Positions 7,265 through 15,186 of a stretch of 33,480 nt of DNA are shown piece after piece. Position 1 is the stretch's first letter. Every line of letters starts with the position of its first letter. The DNA is from Chloroflexota bacterium. Lineage in GTDB: Bacteria > Chloroflexota > Anaerolineae > Anaerolineales > Anaerolineaceae. The position numbers were made by a program, and so were the translations under genes. The notes below the pieces were generated by a model that was not told the origin of the DNA, ran no database searches, and was given only the letters and a program-made list of their open reading frames with translations. The DNA lies in NCBI GenBank assembly GCA_019136215.1, contig JAGVUP010000043.1, positions 1 to 33,480 of the forward strand. Direction: 5' to 3'.

Positions 7265-8575
7265 TTATTTGACTCGATCAAATTTAAAACGGAAAGGTTC
7301 GTAGCCAGGAGTATTGATGATGGCTTCACCCACATGCATATTTGCGATCTCCCAATCTTCTACGACATTCGCTTCGCGAATCTGTTCAACAATCCCCCTC
7401 GACGAAACCGAAGACATGAAGACCTCTTTTTTTCGATTCTTCCCGAGAAGTTCCTGAATGAACTTTCGAGTTGCGGCATCGTTTACTCTAAAAGCTACTG
7501 TCGTCGACAATCCCGAGAGGATCGAATGTGCCTGCGCTTCACCGTAAGCGTGGAAGACTTGCTCAATGTTTTGCACGCCAATGATAAACTTGGCGCCCAT
7601 GCTCCTGCCAAAATTAATCCCATCATCAATGTGCTGCAGATTTGGAATAAGGCGAAATTCATCAATGACAAACCATACATTCCCTTCACTTTTCTTGCGA
7701 CTCAAAGCTTCCTTAATTGCCATATCCAACATGAGCTGGTAGATTGGGGTAAGCATCCCGCCAATTCCAAGATCGTACTCTACAAAGATCAATCGTCCTT
7801 GTTTAGCACGAATTGCCTGCCGAATGGAAAGGCTGCCTTCTTCTTTAAAATTACCGATGAAAATTTCACGCAGATGCTGCTGGAGCTCCGAAATCACACC
7901 CTGCGTTTGCGGGGATCGATCATCAGCAATGTATGAGGTCATCGCTCTTAGGTCAGGATGCTGGTGAAGGAGGGCTCTTATCTCCGAAGACGGGGTCTGA
8001 TCCAGGAAGGTACGCAGAGCAGCGTTGTGTTTTTCGCCTTCCGACCGGTGAAAGCATAGCATAATCCCCGAAAACAAGTCTCGTGCGGCATTCGGGAAGA
8101 AGGGTTGACTGGACTTATTGCTTCGTTCAAAAAACAGTGCTCGTGCAATCTCAGTGATTTCTTCTTCAGTGTTAGTACCGGAGTTGATCTCTTCGAAGAT
8201 ATTCCAATAATCCTTGCCATGAGGCCCCGTTGCCTTATCATCGTTACTAATGACGATATCTCCTTGTTTATAAAACGATTCGTAAAAATCGCCTTTGGTA
8301 TCAAAAATCACCATGACGTCGTTGTTGGTCATGGTGATTCGTAATTGAGACAGGATTTGGAAGATCCCATTGGTTTTCCCCATTCCAATTCCGCCAATAA
8401 ATAAAAGATGCTTACTTAGAAGATCATCACTCAGCGGAAAGCTTGCCGGTTTTCCGTTTGCGTCCTGACCGCGGATTGAACAGCGTGTATGTGGAGAATC
8501 ATTTGGCGGAACAGTTCTCTTGAGTTCATTTCCTTCGAACACCATCGTTTTTGTCATCGGGTTAGTTGGTTGCAT
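7265..8575 (-). CDS. Soluble TraD/VirD4-like coupling ATPase
   Basis: This 436-aa P-loop ATPase is of the type IV coupling protein / HerA superfamily. Walker A is GGIGMGKTN (residues 61-69), followed by the family's IFDTKGDFY strand (90-98) and the FFPNAARDLFSGI segment (159-171) that matches TraD/TrwB proteins. Walker B is VWFVIDEF (Asp305, Glu306), and then a GAKFIIGVQNIEQV motif of sensor type. No N-terminal transmembrane helices are present, unlike canonical VirD4 proteins, so membrane attachment would need a partner such as the two membrane proteins of the same operon. In known systems these hexameric motors deliver DNA or protein to a membrane channel. No relaxase, VirB4 or pilus gene is near. 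The ATG at 8575 has GAGGAG upstream; spacings to both neighbours are 15 and 1 bases. Confidence 0.85.
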   Translation of the reverse strand: MQPTNPMTKTMVFEGNELKRTVPPNDSPHTRCSIRGQDANGKPASFPLSDDLLSKHLLFIGGIGMGKTNGIFQILSQLRITMTNNDVMVIFDTKGDFYESFYKQGDIVISNDDKATGPHGKDYWNIFEEINSGTNTEEEITEIARALFFERSNKSSQPFFPNAARDLFSGIMLCFHRSEGEKHNAALRTFLDQTPSSEIRALLHQHPDLRAMTSYIADDRSPQTQGVISELQQHLREIFIGNFKEEGSLSIRQAIRAKQGRLIFVEYDLGIGGMLTPIYQLMLDMAIKEALSRKKSEGNVWFVIDEFRLIPNLQHIDDGINFGRSMGAKFIIGVQNIEQVFHAYGEAQAHSILSGLSTTVAFRVNDAATRKFIQELLGKNRKKEVFMSSVSSRGIVEQIREANVVEDWEIANMHVGEAIINTPGYEPFRFKFDRVK

Positions 8576-8590
8576 ACCACTCCTCTTGGA

Positions 8591-9262
8591 TCAATAGCCA
8601 TACCCATATTGATACTCTTCCTCCTGATTAATCTCCTTGGCTGGTTCGGCAACCCCTTTTTTCCCCAGTTGTAGGTCAATCTCTTGCCTCTGGAGTTGCT
8701 CTCTGATTAACGCAGGCGTGTCTACGGCTTTTAAACCCGTTCCTTGGATTCGATTTGAGAGCAATTCAAGATCTTGTTCACCAGGTTTTACGCTCAGTCC
8801 GTAAATCTCCGGGTATTCGCGAGCCCGATTGATCATTGCTTCTTTCACCCGCAACACATGATCTTCTGGAATACCAAGTTTAGAGTGATTCTTTAGGAAA
8901 TCAACCGCCTCCGGAATGCTCCCCCCCCGCAAAACGTCGGGAATCGGTACTCCTTGTGGAATCTGCTCCTTAAAAGCTTTCACATCCTCCTCAAGAGCTC
9001 CAACCGGTCTGTTCCAACCCATCAGATGCTCAAAGTCTGCCAGGTACGCATTGATACCGCTTTCATTTAACTTGCCTTCCGCCGTCATATGGGTCTTTAC
9101 ACTCCAAATTCCATCAGAAGATATTAGGTCATATGTCCTGAAATTCTCCTGCGTAAGATCATTGATGTTTTGAATGTCTCCGCCCAGCAGGTTCTTCAAC
9201 GAGTCTTCATGCAATCTCCCCTGAATTTCGTTATAACCGCGGTGTCTGGTGTAGTAAGTCAT
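8591..9262 (-). CDS. Unrecognised 223-aa protein with Tyr/Gly tail
   Basis: I do not recognise this family. The N-terminal 60 residues have an alternating pattern with a Glu/Gly helix (NEIQGRLHEDSLKNLLGG) followed by YDLISSDGIWSVKTHM. The spacing Asp45...Ser54-x-Lys56 recalls the core of PD-(D/E)xK nucleases with the Glu replaced, but this is only a hypothesis. The middle is helical with a Pro-rich turn, and the C terminus is charged (LQRQEIDLQLGKKG). The protein ends EEEYQYGYGY, which resembles the EEEDYYYGLGM end of the 104-aa product of the gene upstream. There is no signal peptide or membrane segment. The ATG at 9262 has AGGA seven bases upstream and follows the previous stop by nine bases. 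It lies directly upstream of the ATPase, suggesting a substrate or partner. Confidence 0.75.
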   Translation of the reverse strand: MTYYTRHRGYNEIQGRLHEDSLKNLLGGDIQNINDLTQENFRTYDLISSDGIWSVKTHMTAEGKLNESGINAYLADFEHLMGWNRPVGALEEDVKAFKEQIPQGVPIPDVLRGGSIPEAVDFLKNHSKLGIPEDHVLRVKEAMINRAREYPEIYGLSVKPGEQDLELLSNRIQGTGLKAVDTPALIREQLQRQEIDLQLGKKGVAEPAKEINQEEEYQYGYGY

Positions 9263-9271
9263 TGACCGTTC

Positions 9272-9586
9272 CTACATGCCAAGCCCATAGTAGTAATCTT
9301 CTTCTTCTGAATGATCTGGTTGTTCCTGTTTTTCTGCTGTGACCGGTTTAGCCATTTTCTCGAGCTCATCAAGCGCCTGATTCTTACCACGCACCAGGTC
9401 GCCAAGGATTTCGGAGGCTTCATTCATATTTTTCCTGGCTTGATCAATCCCAGCGAGATTCTTTTCCTCGAGTGATTTTTTCAACAGTTTGGCCCCGTCC
9501 TCATAGGCTTTCTCGAATACCTTCTGTTCTCTTTCGTAGCTCTCGATAATTTGCTGCCGCTTCTGTTCAATCGAATCGTCCGGCAT
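9272..9586 (-). CDS. Unrecognised 104-aa helical protein with Tyr/Gly tail
   Basis: This small, highly charged protein is predicted as a helical hairpin. One long helix (residues about 5-40, IEQKRQQIIESYEREQKVFE onward) turns at NLAG (about 43-46) into a second helix reaching about residue 80. A flexible Gln/Glu-rich stretch then leads to the tail EEEDYYYGLGM. Size and shape recall small secreted helical hairpins such as WXG100 proteins, but the WxG motif is absent and no homology is claimed. The ATG at 9586 comes three bases after the stop of the upstream membrane-protein gene, with AGGTG just before it, so it is translated as part of the operon. It has no signal peptide. It could be an adaptor or cargo of the ATPase; this is inference. 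Confidence 0.75.
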   Translation of the reverse strand: MPDDSIEQKRQQIIESYEREQKVFEKAYEDGAKLLKKSLEEKNLAGIDQARKNMNEASEILGDLVRGKNQALDELEKMAKPVTAEKQEQPDHSEEEDYYYGLGM

Positions 9587-9589
9587 TTT

Positions 9590-10474
9590 TCACCTATCCA
9601 TCCGAGTTCTTGAAGGTGTCTGCGGATTCGATTCTGACCATTTTCCTGCAGTAAGATCACCCGCTTGCTGTAAATCCATCACCAATGCCCCCAATTCTTT
9701 CGCCACAGTGAAAGCATCAGCTGTTGGAATAATTCTTCCAGAAGCTGCCCACCCTTTCTTCCCAATCATAGCCTGGAAGCTGTTAGACCGTATAGTCAAT
9801 CCCGAGCCCGAAGAAGATCTCGCAGATACCGAGAGTCCAAACTCATCCTGAAAACCGATTACCGCAACGTAGACGTACCCAAAAACAAGCAGAGGTACCG
9901 CGAATTTGAATGTCCCCAAGGACCTGGAAACTTCATAGCTATTCATGAAACTGGCGACCAGGAGCACCAACCCGATGAGAAACACAACCTTGAACACTCT
10001 ACGCAGTGTCTCATTTGGGCTACCAATTGACCGGTGTTTGTTCTTCTCTAGTTCCAAATTGCTAAGAATTCGATCAAAAAGGTCCTGACTTAATACCTTT
10101 TTCTCCATCAACCAGACAACGATGAACGGTAGCATAAGAAAGAAGCCAAAAAGCCAGTGGGTCATAAATTCTGGTAGAATGTCGCCCGATATCATTGCAA
10201 TCATTGTTAACAGGATTGTAAATAGTATCAAACCCAATCCATTGAGTGATCTGCCGATAAACGAATTGATTGAGCCAACATCTTCCAAGGGGACTTCAGA
10301 TACCAGTAGATTGCTAGTTCCTCCCGATTTATTGCTATTTGCATAAATGACACGTTTGTTTGTAACCTGGATGTATCCGTCACTGGTTTTGGAAAAAGCT
10401 GATTTCTGGACAGAACAGTGATAGCTTCGCACTACGAATTCGCCGTCAGAGAATTCAACAATTTTTTGTTCCAT
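9590..10474 (-). CDS. Membrane protein with N-terminal PH-like segment (paralog B)
   Basis: The product is 294 aa. The N-terminal segment (VVRSYHCSV...GYIQVTNKRVIYAN...SEVPLEDVGSINSFIGR) resembles bacterial PH/DUF304-like domains, where TNKRVI is a typical strand. About four hydrophobic helices follow (LILFTILLTMIAMISG, WLFGFFLMLPFIVVWLM, VVFLIGLVLLVASF, FAVPLLVFGYVYVAVIG). A C-terminal domain ends ELGALVMDLQQAGDLTAGKW. The upstream gene is a clear paralog over both termini, so the pair arose by tandem duplication. I chose the ATG at 10474, 14 bases after the upstream stop with a GGGG stretch before it. A GTG at 10504 overlapping the upstream gene has no ribosome binding site. The N and C domains are expected to be cytoplasmic and could recruit the soluble ATPase to the membrane. 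Confidence 0.8.
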   Translation of the reverse strand: MEQKIVEFSDGEFVVRSYHCSVQKSAFSKTSDGYIQVTNKRVIYANSNKSGGTSNLLVSEVPLEDVGSINSFIGRSLNGLGLILFTILLTMIAMISGDILPEFMTHWLFGFFLMLPFIVVWLMEKKVLSQDLFDRILSNLELEKNKHRSIGSPNETLRRVFKVVFLIGLVLLVASFMNSYEVSRSLGTFKFAVPLLVFGYVYVAVIGFQDEFGLSVSARSSSGSGLTIRSNSFQAMIGKKGWAASGRIIPTADAFTVAKELGALVMDLQQAGDLTAGKWSESNPQTPSRTRMDR

Positions 10475-10488
10475 GTCTTGCCCCGGTG

Positions 10489-11295
10489 TTAGTTCTGCTT
10501 CCACTTGGCGATGCCGTAATCACCAAGCGTTTGAATATCCGTAATCAACGCTCCAATCTCGTGCAGCATTTTTTCTGCGTCTTTGCCTGGCAGCGCGTTG
10601 GGCATATTTACAGCAACCGCGCTCAAAAAGCCGCCGGCACTGGCAATACGAATTGGTGTGCTGGATCCTCCTCGTGAATTTATTTCGAGCGAAAAAGTTG
10701 GTCTTCTTCCGTACCAAATCGCGCAGATAAACATGTAAATGAATGTCCCAACCAACAATAATAACAACCAAAAATTGCTCCCACCACCGCTGGAAAGCGC
10801 ATAAATGAAGTCCAACGCTTCTACTCCTGCCAAACCAAGAAGGGCGCCAGCAGAGACAGCAACCAAAAAAGTCCGCCATATCATTTTTACTGATACAAGA
10901 AAAGAACCAATGAAAGCTCCTATTGCCAACAACCAGCCAACGATCTTGAATATAGTGTAAGACTCAAGCAAGTAGCCTAATCCTGTCAAGATAGCAGGAA
11001 TGAGCATTAAAGCAACACCAGCCAACAGAAGCGCGCCAATTACTGCAAACAAATTGAAATATGTTCCTTTATAACTATTAATGCCGGATACATCCGCAAT
11101 TGGGACCTCACTTTGTATTAATGAACCCCCTGATGATATTTCACCTGCTGCTTGGAATATTACGCGCTTGTTCGTTATACCGAGGAAACCTCCTGACTTT
11201 AATCCCAGCATTTTTTCCCGATAATATGTACAATGATAAGTTCTTACCGTTGATTCGCCCTCTGCAGGGACTACATTATTTGCCAACAGATCCAC
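10489..11295 (-). CDS. Membrane protein with N-terminal PH-like segment (paralog A)
   Basis: This is the first gene of the seven-gene block. It encodes 268 aa: a PH-like N terminus (VRTYHCTYY...FLGITNKRVIFQ...SEVPIADVSGINSYKG), four or five transmembrane segments (LFAVIGALLLAGVALMLIP, VGWLLAIGAFIGSFLVS, FLVAVSAGALLGLAG, FWLLLLLVGTFIYMFICAIW), and a C-terminal domain ending EIGALITDIQTLGDYGIAKW. It is paralogous to the next gene. An ATG seven codons further upstream (11316) is in frame but has no Shine-Dalgarno. The GTG at 11295 has a perfect AAGGAGG five bases before it, so I take GTG as the start. No function is known to me; its position suggests a membrane anchor or channel component for the ATPase module. 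Confidence 0.8.
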   Translation of the reverse strand: MDLLANNVVPAEGESTVRTYHCTYYREKMLGLKSGGFLGITNKRVIFQAAGEISSGGSLIQSEVPIADVSGINSYKGTYFNLFAVIGALLLAGVALMLIPAILTGLGYLLESYTIFKIVGWLLAIGAFIGSFLVSVKMIWRTFLVAVSAGALLGLAGVEALDFIYALSSGGGSNFWLLLLLVGTFIYMFICAIWYGRRPTFSLEINSRGGSSTPIRIASAGGFLSAVAVNMPNALPGKDAEKMLHEIGALITDIQTLGDYGIAKWKQN

Positions 11296-11300
11296 TTCCG

Positions 11301-11307
11301 CCTCCTT
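11301..11307 (-). promoter_or_regulatory. Consensus Shine-Dalgarno deciding a GTG start
   Basis: AAGGAGG on the minus strand lies five bases before the GTG at 11295. It would be inside the coding region if the ATG at 11316 were used, which argues for the GTG start of paralog A. Confidence 0.6.
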
Positions 11308-11330
11308 TATGGACATAATTATGTTTATTA

Positions 11331-11336
11331 ATTATA
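11331..11336 (-). promoter_or_regulatory. -10-like TATAAT of the seven-gene block
   Basis: A perfect TATAAT on the minus strand lies about 35 bases before the GTG of the first gene, in an AT-rich stretch. A CTGACG/TGACGA sequence about 18-19 bases further upstream could act as a weak -35. It is the only good promoter seen for genes 4728-11295, which are otherwise spaced 1-15 bases apart. Confidence 0.45.
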
Positions 11337-11753
11337 TACTCTTTTAAGGTGATTTGTCGTCAGCAATTTCAGTGTGAATGATACTAAAAAGGTGGTAATA
11401 AATATCGTGGGACTTTTGGGCTAAAGATAAGTCATTGAAACCGCCAAAACCTGCCTACAAGCTTCTGAAAAAGTGATACTTTTTCGTATTTATCTACAAA
11501 ACACCTTTTTCCTAAAGCGGAAATAAAGCTTTTTTCTATTATGGCTTTTGAACCGAGTTAAATTTCCTCGATTGAGAACTGAATTATTCGTGTGTTTTTT
11601 CATACTGAGAATTCCTGATTTGTCGTTGATAGAAGTTACAGCAAGGATTTTTTGAAAGGACAGTATTATTGAATACAAGGATGAGCAATTGCGCCAGGGA
11701 GCTTGATTAGAGCGCGGGCGGATGCTACACTTAAGCATAATGAAAGGCGCGTA
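11337..11753. other. AT-rich intergenic stretch at the edge of the ATPase block
   Basis: This divergent region between the minus-strand ATPase operon and the plus-strand hypothetical-polA pair is over 400 bases long. It holds the probable -35 side of the operon promoter and a perfect 8-bp inverted repeat (11467-11485). No coding sequence is convincing on either strand: the open frames here have poor starts and no recognisable motifs. Base composition changes from AT-rich to GC-rich at about 11700, which marks the apparent border of the block. Confidence 0.5.
11467..11485. repeat. Perfect 8-bp inverted repeat
   Basis: GAAAAAGT-GAT-ACTTTTTC forms an 8-bp stem with a three-base loop. It could be a weak terminator or a protein-binding palindrome. 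No gene ends near it on either strand, so an operator or relic role is as likely. Confidence 0.4.
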
Positions 11754-12287
11754 ATGGCAGCTCAGGAACAGCAAATCGACTACCAAAACCTGCTGAACAA
11801 ATACCATCCCCGCTGCCCCGAAGGTCTGTTGGGCGTGTTGGTATTTGAGGGCAAGGCGCTCACGGCTTCGAGCGGTTCGATGCCGCCTGCCTCCCTGGAT
11901 GGTTTTCCGCCCCCAGCCGCCTCCCAAAAGATCAACGCCCGCCGGGTAAATGAACAGCCCTGCCTGGTTTACAGCGATCTTCTGCCCGATAACAAACAAA
12001 TTTGCCTGATTTTCCCCGTCCACATGCGCCTAACCGCCTTGCGGCAGCAAGCCAGCCAAATTGTGCAGGAGCTGCGCTCGCTGAGCCAGCCAACAAGCAG
12101 CGCCCTCACCAGCCGCGAAGAGGCGGTTTTGGCGGAGTTCATTCAGGCAGCCGTCAACTCAAAATATGCCCAGGACGCGGAAAGCCACACCCAACCTGTG
12201 CGCGTCAGCCAAGCCCAAACCACCTCCAACTCAGCCCAATCAGCCACCCAGGCGCTCTATTGGACTTATTGGTATCAAGTCTTCTAA
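11754..12287 (+). CDS. Hypothetical protein upstream of polA
   Basis: This 177-aa protein of unrecognised family begins MAAQEQQIDYQNLLNKYHPR. The central part (PCLVYSDLLPDNKQICLIFP) looks like a small beta sheet. It is followed by a helix (LRQQASQIVQELRSL) and a Ser/Gln/Thr-rich, probably disordered C terminus with an aromatic end (YWTYWYQVF). The ATG at 11754 has an AAAGG site seven bases before it; an in-frame start 51 bases upstream is less well supported. Its GC-rich codon use matches polA, and its stop lies ten bases before the polA start, so the two are likely one transcript. No signal peptide or membrane helix is seen. Function unknown. Confidence 0.65.
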   Translation: MAAQEQQIDYQNLLNKYHPRCPEGLLGVLVFEGKALTASSGSMPPASLDGFPPPAASQKINARRVNEQPCLVYSDLLPDNKQICLIFPVHMRLTALRQQASQIVQELRSLSQPTSSALTSREEAVLAEFIQAAVNSKYAQDAESHTQPVRVSQAQTTSNSAQSATQALYWTYWYQVF

Positions 12288-12297
12288 AGAGGTTCTC

Positions 12298-15129
12298 ATG
12301 CCCAAAATTCTTTATCTACTCGATGGTCATGCCATTGCATACCGCGCCTACTTCGCCCTGACATCCGGCGGGTCTACGCGCTGGGCAACCAGCAGCGGCG
12401 AACCGACCGCCGGCGTTTACGGCTTTGCCAGCATGCTGCTGAAGCTGCTTGAGCAGGAGGACCCGGACTATCTGGCGGTGTCTTTTGACACAGGCAAGAC
12501 CTTCAGGCACGAGATGTTCCCTGAATACAAAGGCACCCGCGCCAAAATGCCCGACGACCTTCGCGCGCAAATCGAACGCATTCGGGAGATGGTGGATTGC
12601 TTTAATATTCCCCGCGTCGAGGTCGAAAATTACGAGGCGGATGACGTCATCGGCAGCCTCGCGACCTGGGCAACCACCAAAGAAGGGCTGGGTGTCAAAA
12701 TCATCACCGGCGACCGCGACCTGCTGCAGCTTGTGAATAACCGTATCGTGGTCAGCCTGCCCAACAACAAGAGCGGTCAGAATGACGACTATTTCGCCGA
12801 GGACGTCGAAGCCAGATTGGGGGTCTTACCGGAACAAGTGGTGGACTACAAAGCCCTGCTCGGCGACACTTCCGATAACATTCCGGGCGTGCGCGGCGTG
12901 GGCGAGAAGACCGCCGTTAAGCTGATCCAACAATACGGCAGTCTGGATAACATTTATGCCCATCTGGAAGAAATCACCGGAAAAGCCGGGCGAGACCTGA
13001 TCGCCGGTAAGGATTCCGCCTATCTCAGCCAGGATTTAGCGCGAATCCGCACGGATCTGCCCGTCCGGCTCGACCTTGATCAGGCAAAACCGGAACGCTT
13101 CGACCCCCTTGCCGTGGAAAGCCTTTTTCACCAGTTGGAATTCCGCACCCTCACCCAGAGGCTGAAGAAGCTCAACCGGAGGTTGAACCCATCCCTGAAC
13201 CCGCAGCCTGAGCAGGCAAGCCTCTTTGGCGCCGAACCAGTTCCCCCGAGCGAACCCGAGCCCGCCGAGCCGCTCAACGCAGAATTTGAAACCCGCGTCA
13301 TCACCACCGCGGAAGAATTGCAAGCCTGCGTGGATGACCTGAAAACGGCGAAAGTCCTCGCTTTCGACACCGAAACCACTGGCATCGATCCCCTTCAAGA
13401 CAAACTGGTGGGCATCTCGCTCGCGGGCAGCCCGGAACGCGGCTACTACATCCCCCTCGGGCACGATAACGGCGAACAATTGCCATTGGAAGCTGCGATC
13501 GCCGCCCTGAAGCTGCTTCTGACCGACCCGCGAATTGACAAAGTCGCGCATAATGCCAAGTATGATTTGCTCGTTTTGCGGCAAGTCGGGGTTGAGGTCA
13601 GCCCGATCACATTCGATACAATGGTGGCAGAGTGGCTGATCGCGCCGGATTCGCGCCACCTCGGGCTGAAAGCCCAGGCGTGGGTGCGGCTAGGGGTGGA
13701 AATGACCCGGATCGAAGACCTGCTCGGCAAAGGCAAGAACCAAATCACCATGGCGCAGGTGCCCATCGCCAAAGCCGCGCCCTATGCTGCCGCGGATGCC
13801 GTCATGACCCTACGGCTTCTGCCCTTGCAGGAAGCCGACCTGAAGACCCACGGCGTGGAGAAACTCAACCAAGACCTCGAAGTCCGGCTCATTCCCATCC
13901 TCGCGGATATGGAAGAGGCGGGCATATTGCTGGATCTGCCTTTGTTTGAACGTTTTTCGCATGAGCTGGATCAGGAAATCCGCCAACTGGAGCAGTCCAT
14001 CTACCAGCAAGCGGGTGAGGATTTCAACATCAACTCCACCCAGAAGCTCTCTGACGTGCTCTTTAAAAAGCTGGCGCTTGACCCGCCCGACGTGACCAAG
14101 AAAACCAGCAGCGGCAAGTTTTCCACCGCCGCGGGCGTGCTGGAAGAGATGAAAGGCATCCACCCCATCATTGAAATGGTTTTGAATTACCGCGAGCTGA
14201 CCAAACTGCAGTCCACCTACGTGGACGCCCTGCCCCAACAGGTGAACCCCACGACCGGCAGGGTGCATACCACCTTCAACCAGACCGGCACGGTCACAGG
14301 GCGGATCGCTTCGCAGAACCCGAACCTGCAAAACATCCCCACCCGCACTGAGCTCGGTCGGCGCGTGAGGCAGGGTTTCATCGCCGCCCCCGGCACAAAA
14401 CTCCTGGCTGTGGATTACTCCCAGATTGAACTGCGAATTGTGGCGCACATCGCCCAGGATAAAGCCATGATGGAAGCCTTCCACAAGGGGCTGGATATCC
14501 ACGCCGCCACGGCGGCTGCCATTCATGACGTGCCGATCGAACAGGTCACCAAACAGCAGCGCCGCCACGCCAAAGCCATCAATTTTGGTCTGATTTACGG
14601 CATGAGCCCCTTCGGGCTGACCCGAACCACCGACCTTACCCTCGCGGAAGCCGAAAATTTCGTAAAGGAATATTTCAAGGAATTCCCGGCGGTAAAAGCC
14701 TGGCTGGATAAAACCCGCGTGGAAGCCGCTCAGACCGGCAGCGTGGAAACCCTTCTAGGGCGCAAACGCTACTTCCCGAACCTGAAAGCCGGCACGAATT
14801 ACGCCATGCGCCAGCGGGAAGAACGCGAAGCCATCAACGCTCCCGTTCAGGGCACAGCCGCGGACATCATCAAAATCGCGATGGTTCGCCTTCCGGATGC
14901 CTTGCGGGAAGCGGGTCTCAAGACGCGGATGCTCCTGCAGGTACACGACGAGCTGATCTTTGAAGCGCCCGACGGGGAGCTTGAAAAAGCTGTGAAGGTC
15001 ATCAAAGACATCATGGAACACGCCCTTGAGCTCAGCGTGCCGCTTGTCACCGAAGCCCGCCTCGGCAGCAACTGGGGCGAGCTGGAAAAAGTGGACGAAG
15101 AAGCGGTTAATTTAGACGCTGAAATCTAA
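12298..15129 (+). CDS. polA: DNA polymerase I
   Basis: This 943-aa family A DNA polymerase acts in Okazaki fragment maturation and repair. The N-terminal 5'-3' exonuclease domain (about residues 1-300) has YLLDGHAIAYRAYFAL, YEADDVIGSLA and the GDTSDNIPGVRGVGEKTA helix-hairpin-helix. The 3'-5' proofreading domain appears active: FDTETTG with Asp357 and Glu359, a NAKYDLLVL motif and YAAAD. The polymerase domain has TGRIASQNPNLQNIP, motif A AVDYSQIELR (Asp706), the O-helix RRHAKAINFGLIYGM, and motif C QVHDELIFE (Asp884). The start is the ATG at 12298 after AAAGAGGTTCTC; the longer open frame upstream overlaps the preceding gene. It converges on dnaA with a 57-base gap that has no clear terminator. 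Confidence 0.97.
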   Translation: MPKILYLLDGHAIAYRAYFALTSGGSTRWATSSGEPTAGVYGFASMLLKLLEQEDPDYLAVSFDTGKTFRHEMFPEYKGTRAKMPDDLRAQIERIREMVDCFNIPRVEVENYEADDVIGSLATWATTKEGLGVKIITGDRDLLQLVNNRIVVSLPNNKSGQNDDYFAEDVEARLGVLPEQVVDYKALLGDTSDNIPGVRGVGEKTAVKLIQQYGSLDNIYAHLEEITGKAGRDLIAGKDSAYLSQDLARIRTDLPVRLDLDQAKPERFDPLAVESLFHQLEFRTLTQRLKKLNRRLNPSLNPQPEQASLFGAEPVPPSEPEPAEPLNAEFETRVITTAEELQACVDDLKTAKVLAFDTETTGIDPLQDKLVGISLAGSPERGYYIPLGHDNGEQLPLEAAIAALKLLLTDPRIDKVAHNAKYDLLVLRQVGVEVSPITFDTMVAEWLIAPDSRHLGLKAQAWVRLGVEMTRIEDLLGKGKNQITMAQVPIAKAAPYAAADAVMTLRLLPLQEADLKTHGVEKLNQDLEVRLIPILADMEEAGILLDLPLFERFSHELDQEIRQLEQSIYQQAGEDFNINSTQKLSDVLFKKLALDPPDVTKKTSSGKFSTAAGVLEEMKGIHPIIEMVLNYRELTKLQSTYVDALPQQVNPTTGRVHTTFNQTGTVTGRIASQNPNLQNIPTRTELGRRVRQGFIAAPGTKLLAVDYSQIELRIVAHIAQDKAMMEAFHKGLDIHAATAAAIHDVPIEQVTKQQRRHAKAINFGLIYGMSPFGLTRTTDLTLAEAENFVKEYFKEFPAVKAWLDKTRVEAAQTGSVETLLGRKRYFPNLKAGTNYAMRQREEREAINAPVQGTAADIIKIAMVRLPDALREAGLKTRMLLQVHDELIFEAPDGELEKAVKVIKDIMEHALELSVPLVTEARLGSNWGELEKVDEEAVNLDAEI

Positions 15130-15186
15130 CAGAACCGCTTTTATCACGGCTCTTTGCAGGTGAATCCCTGTTTGATTTTCCGGAGA

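Noticed and set aside
7334-7936. Plus-strand 200-aa ORF inside the ATPase gene
   Set aside because: Antisense to a gene with clear Walker motifs; no features of its own.
9272-9586. WXG100/ESX substrate
   Set aside because: Size and helical-hairpin shape fit, but the WxG motif is missing and the motor is T4CP-like rather than FtsK/EssC-like.
5857-11295. Conventional type IV secretion or conjugative element
   Set aside because: Only a coupling-type ATPase is present; no relaxase, VirB4, VirB6, pilin or integrase was seen in the window.
11490-12023. Minus-strand 177-aa ORF opposite the hypothetical gene
   Set aside because: It spans the composition break, has no ribosome binding site or recognisable features and is antisense to a better supported gene.
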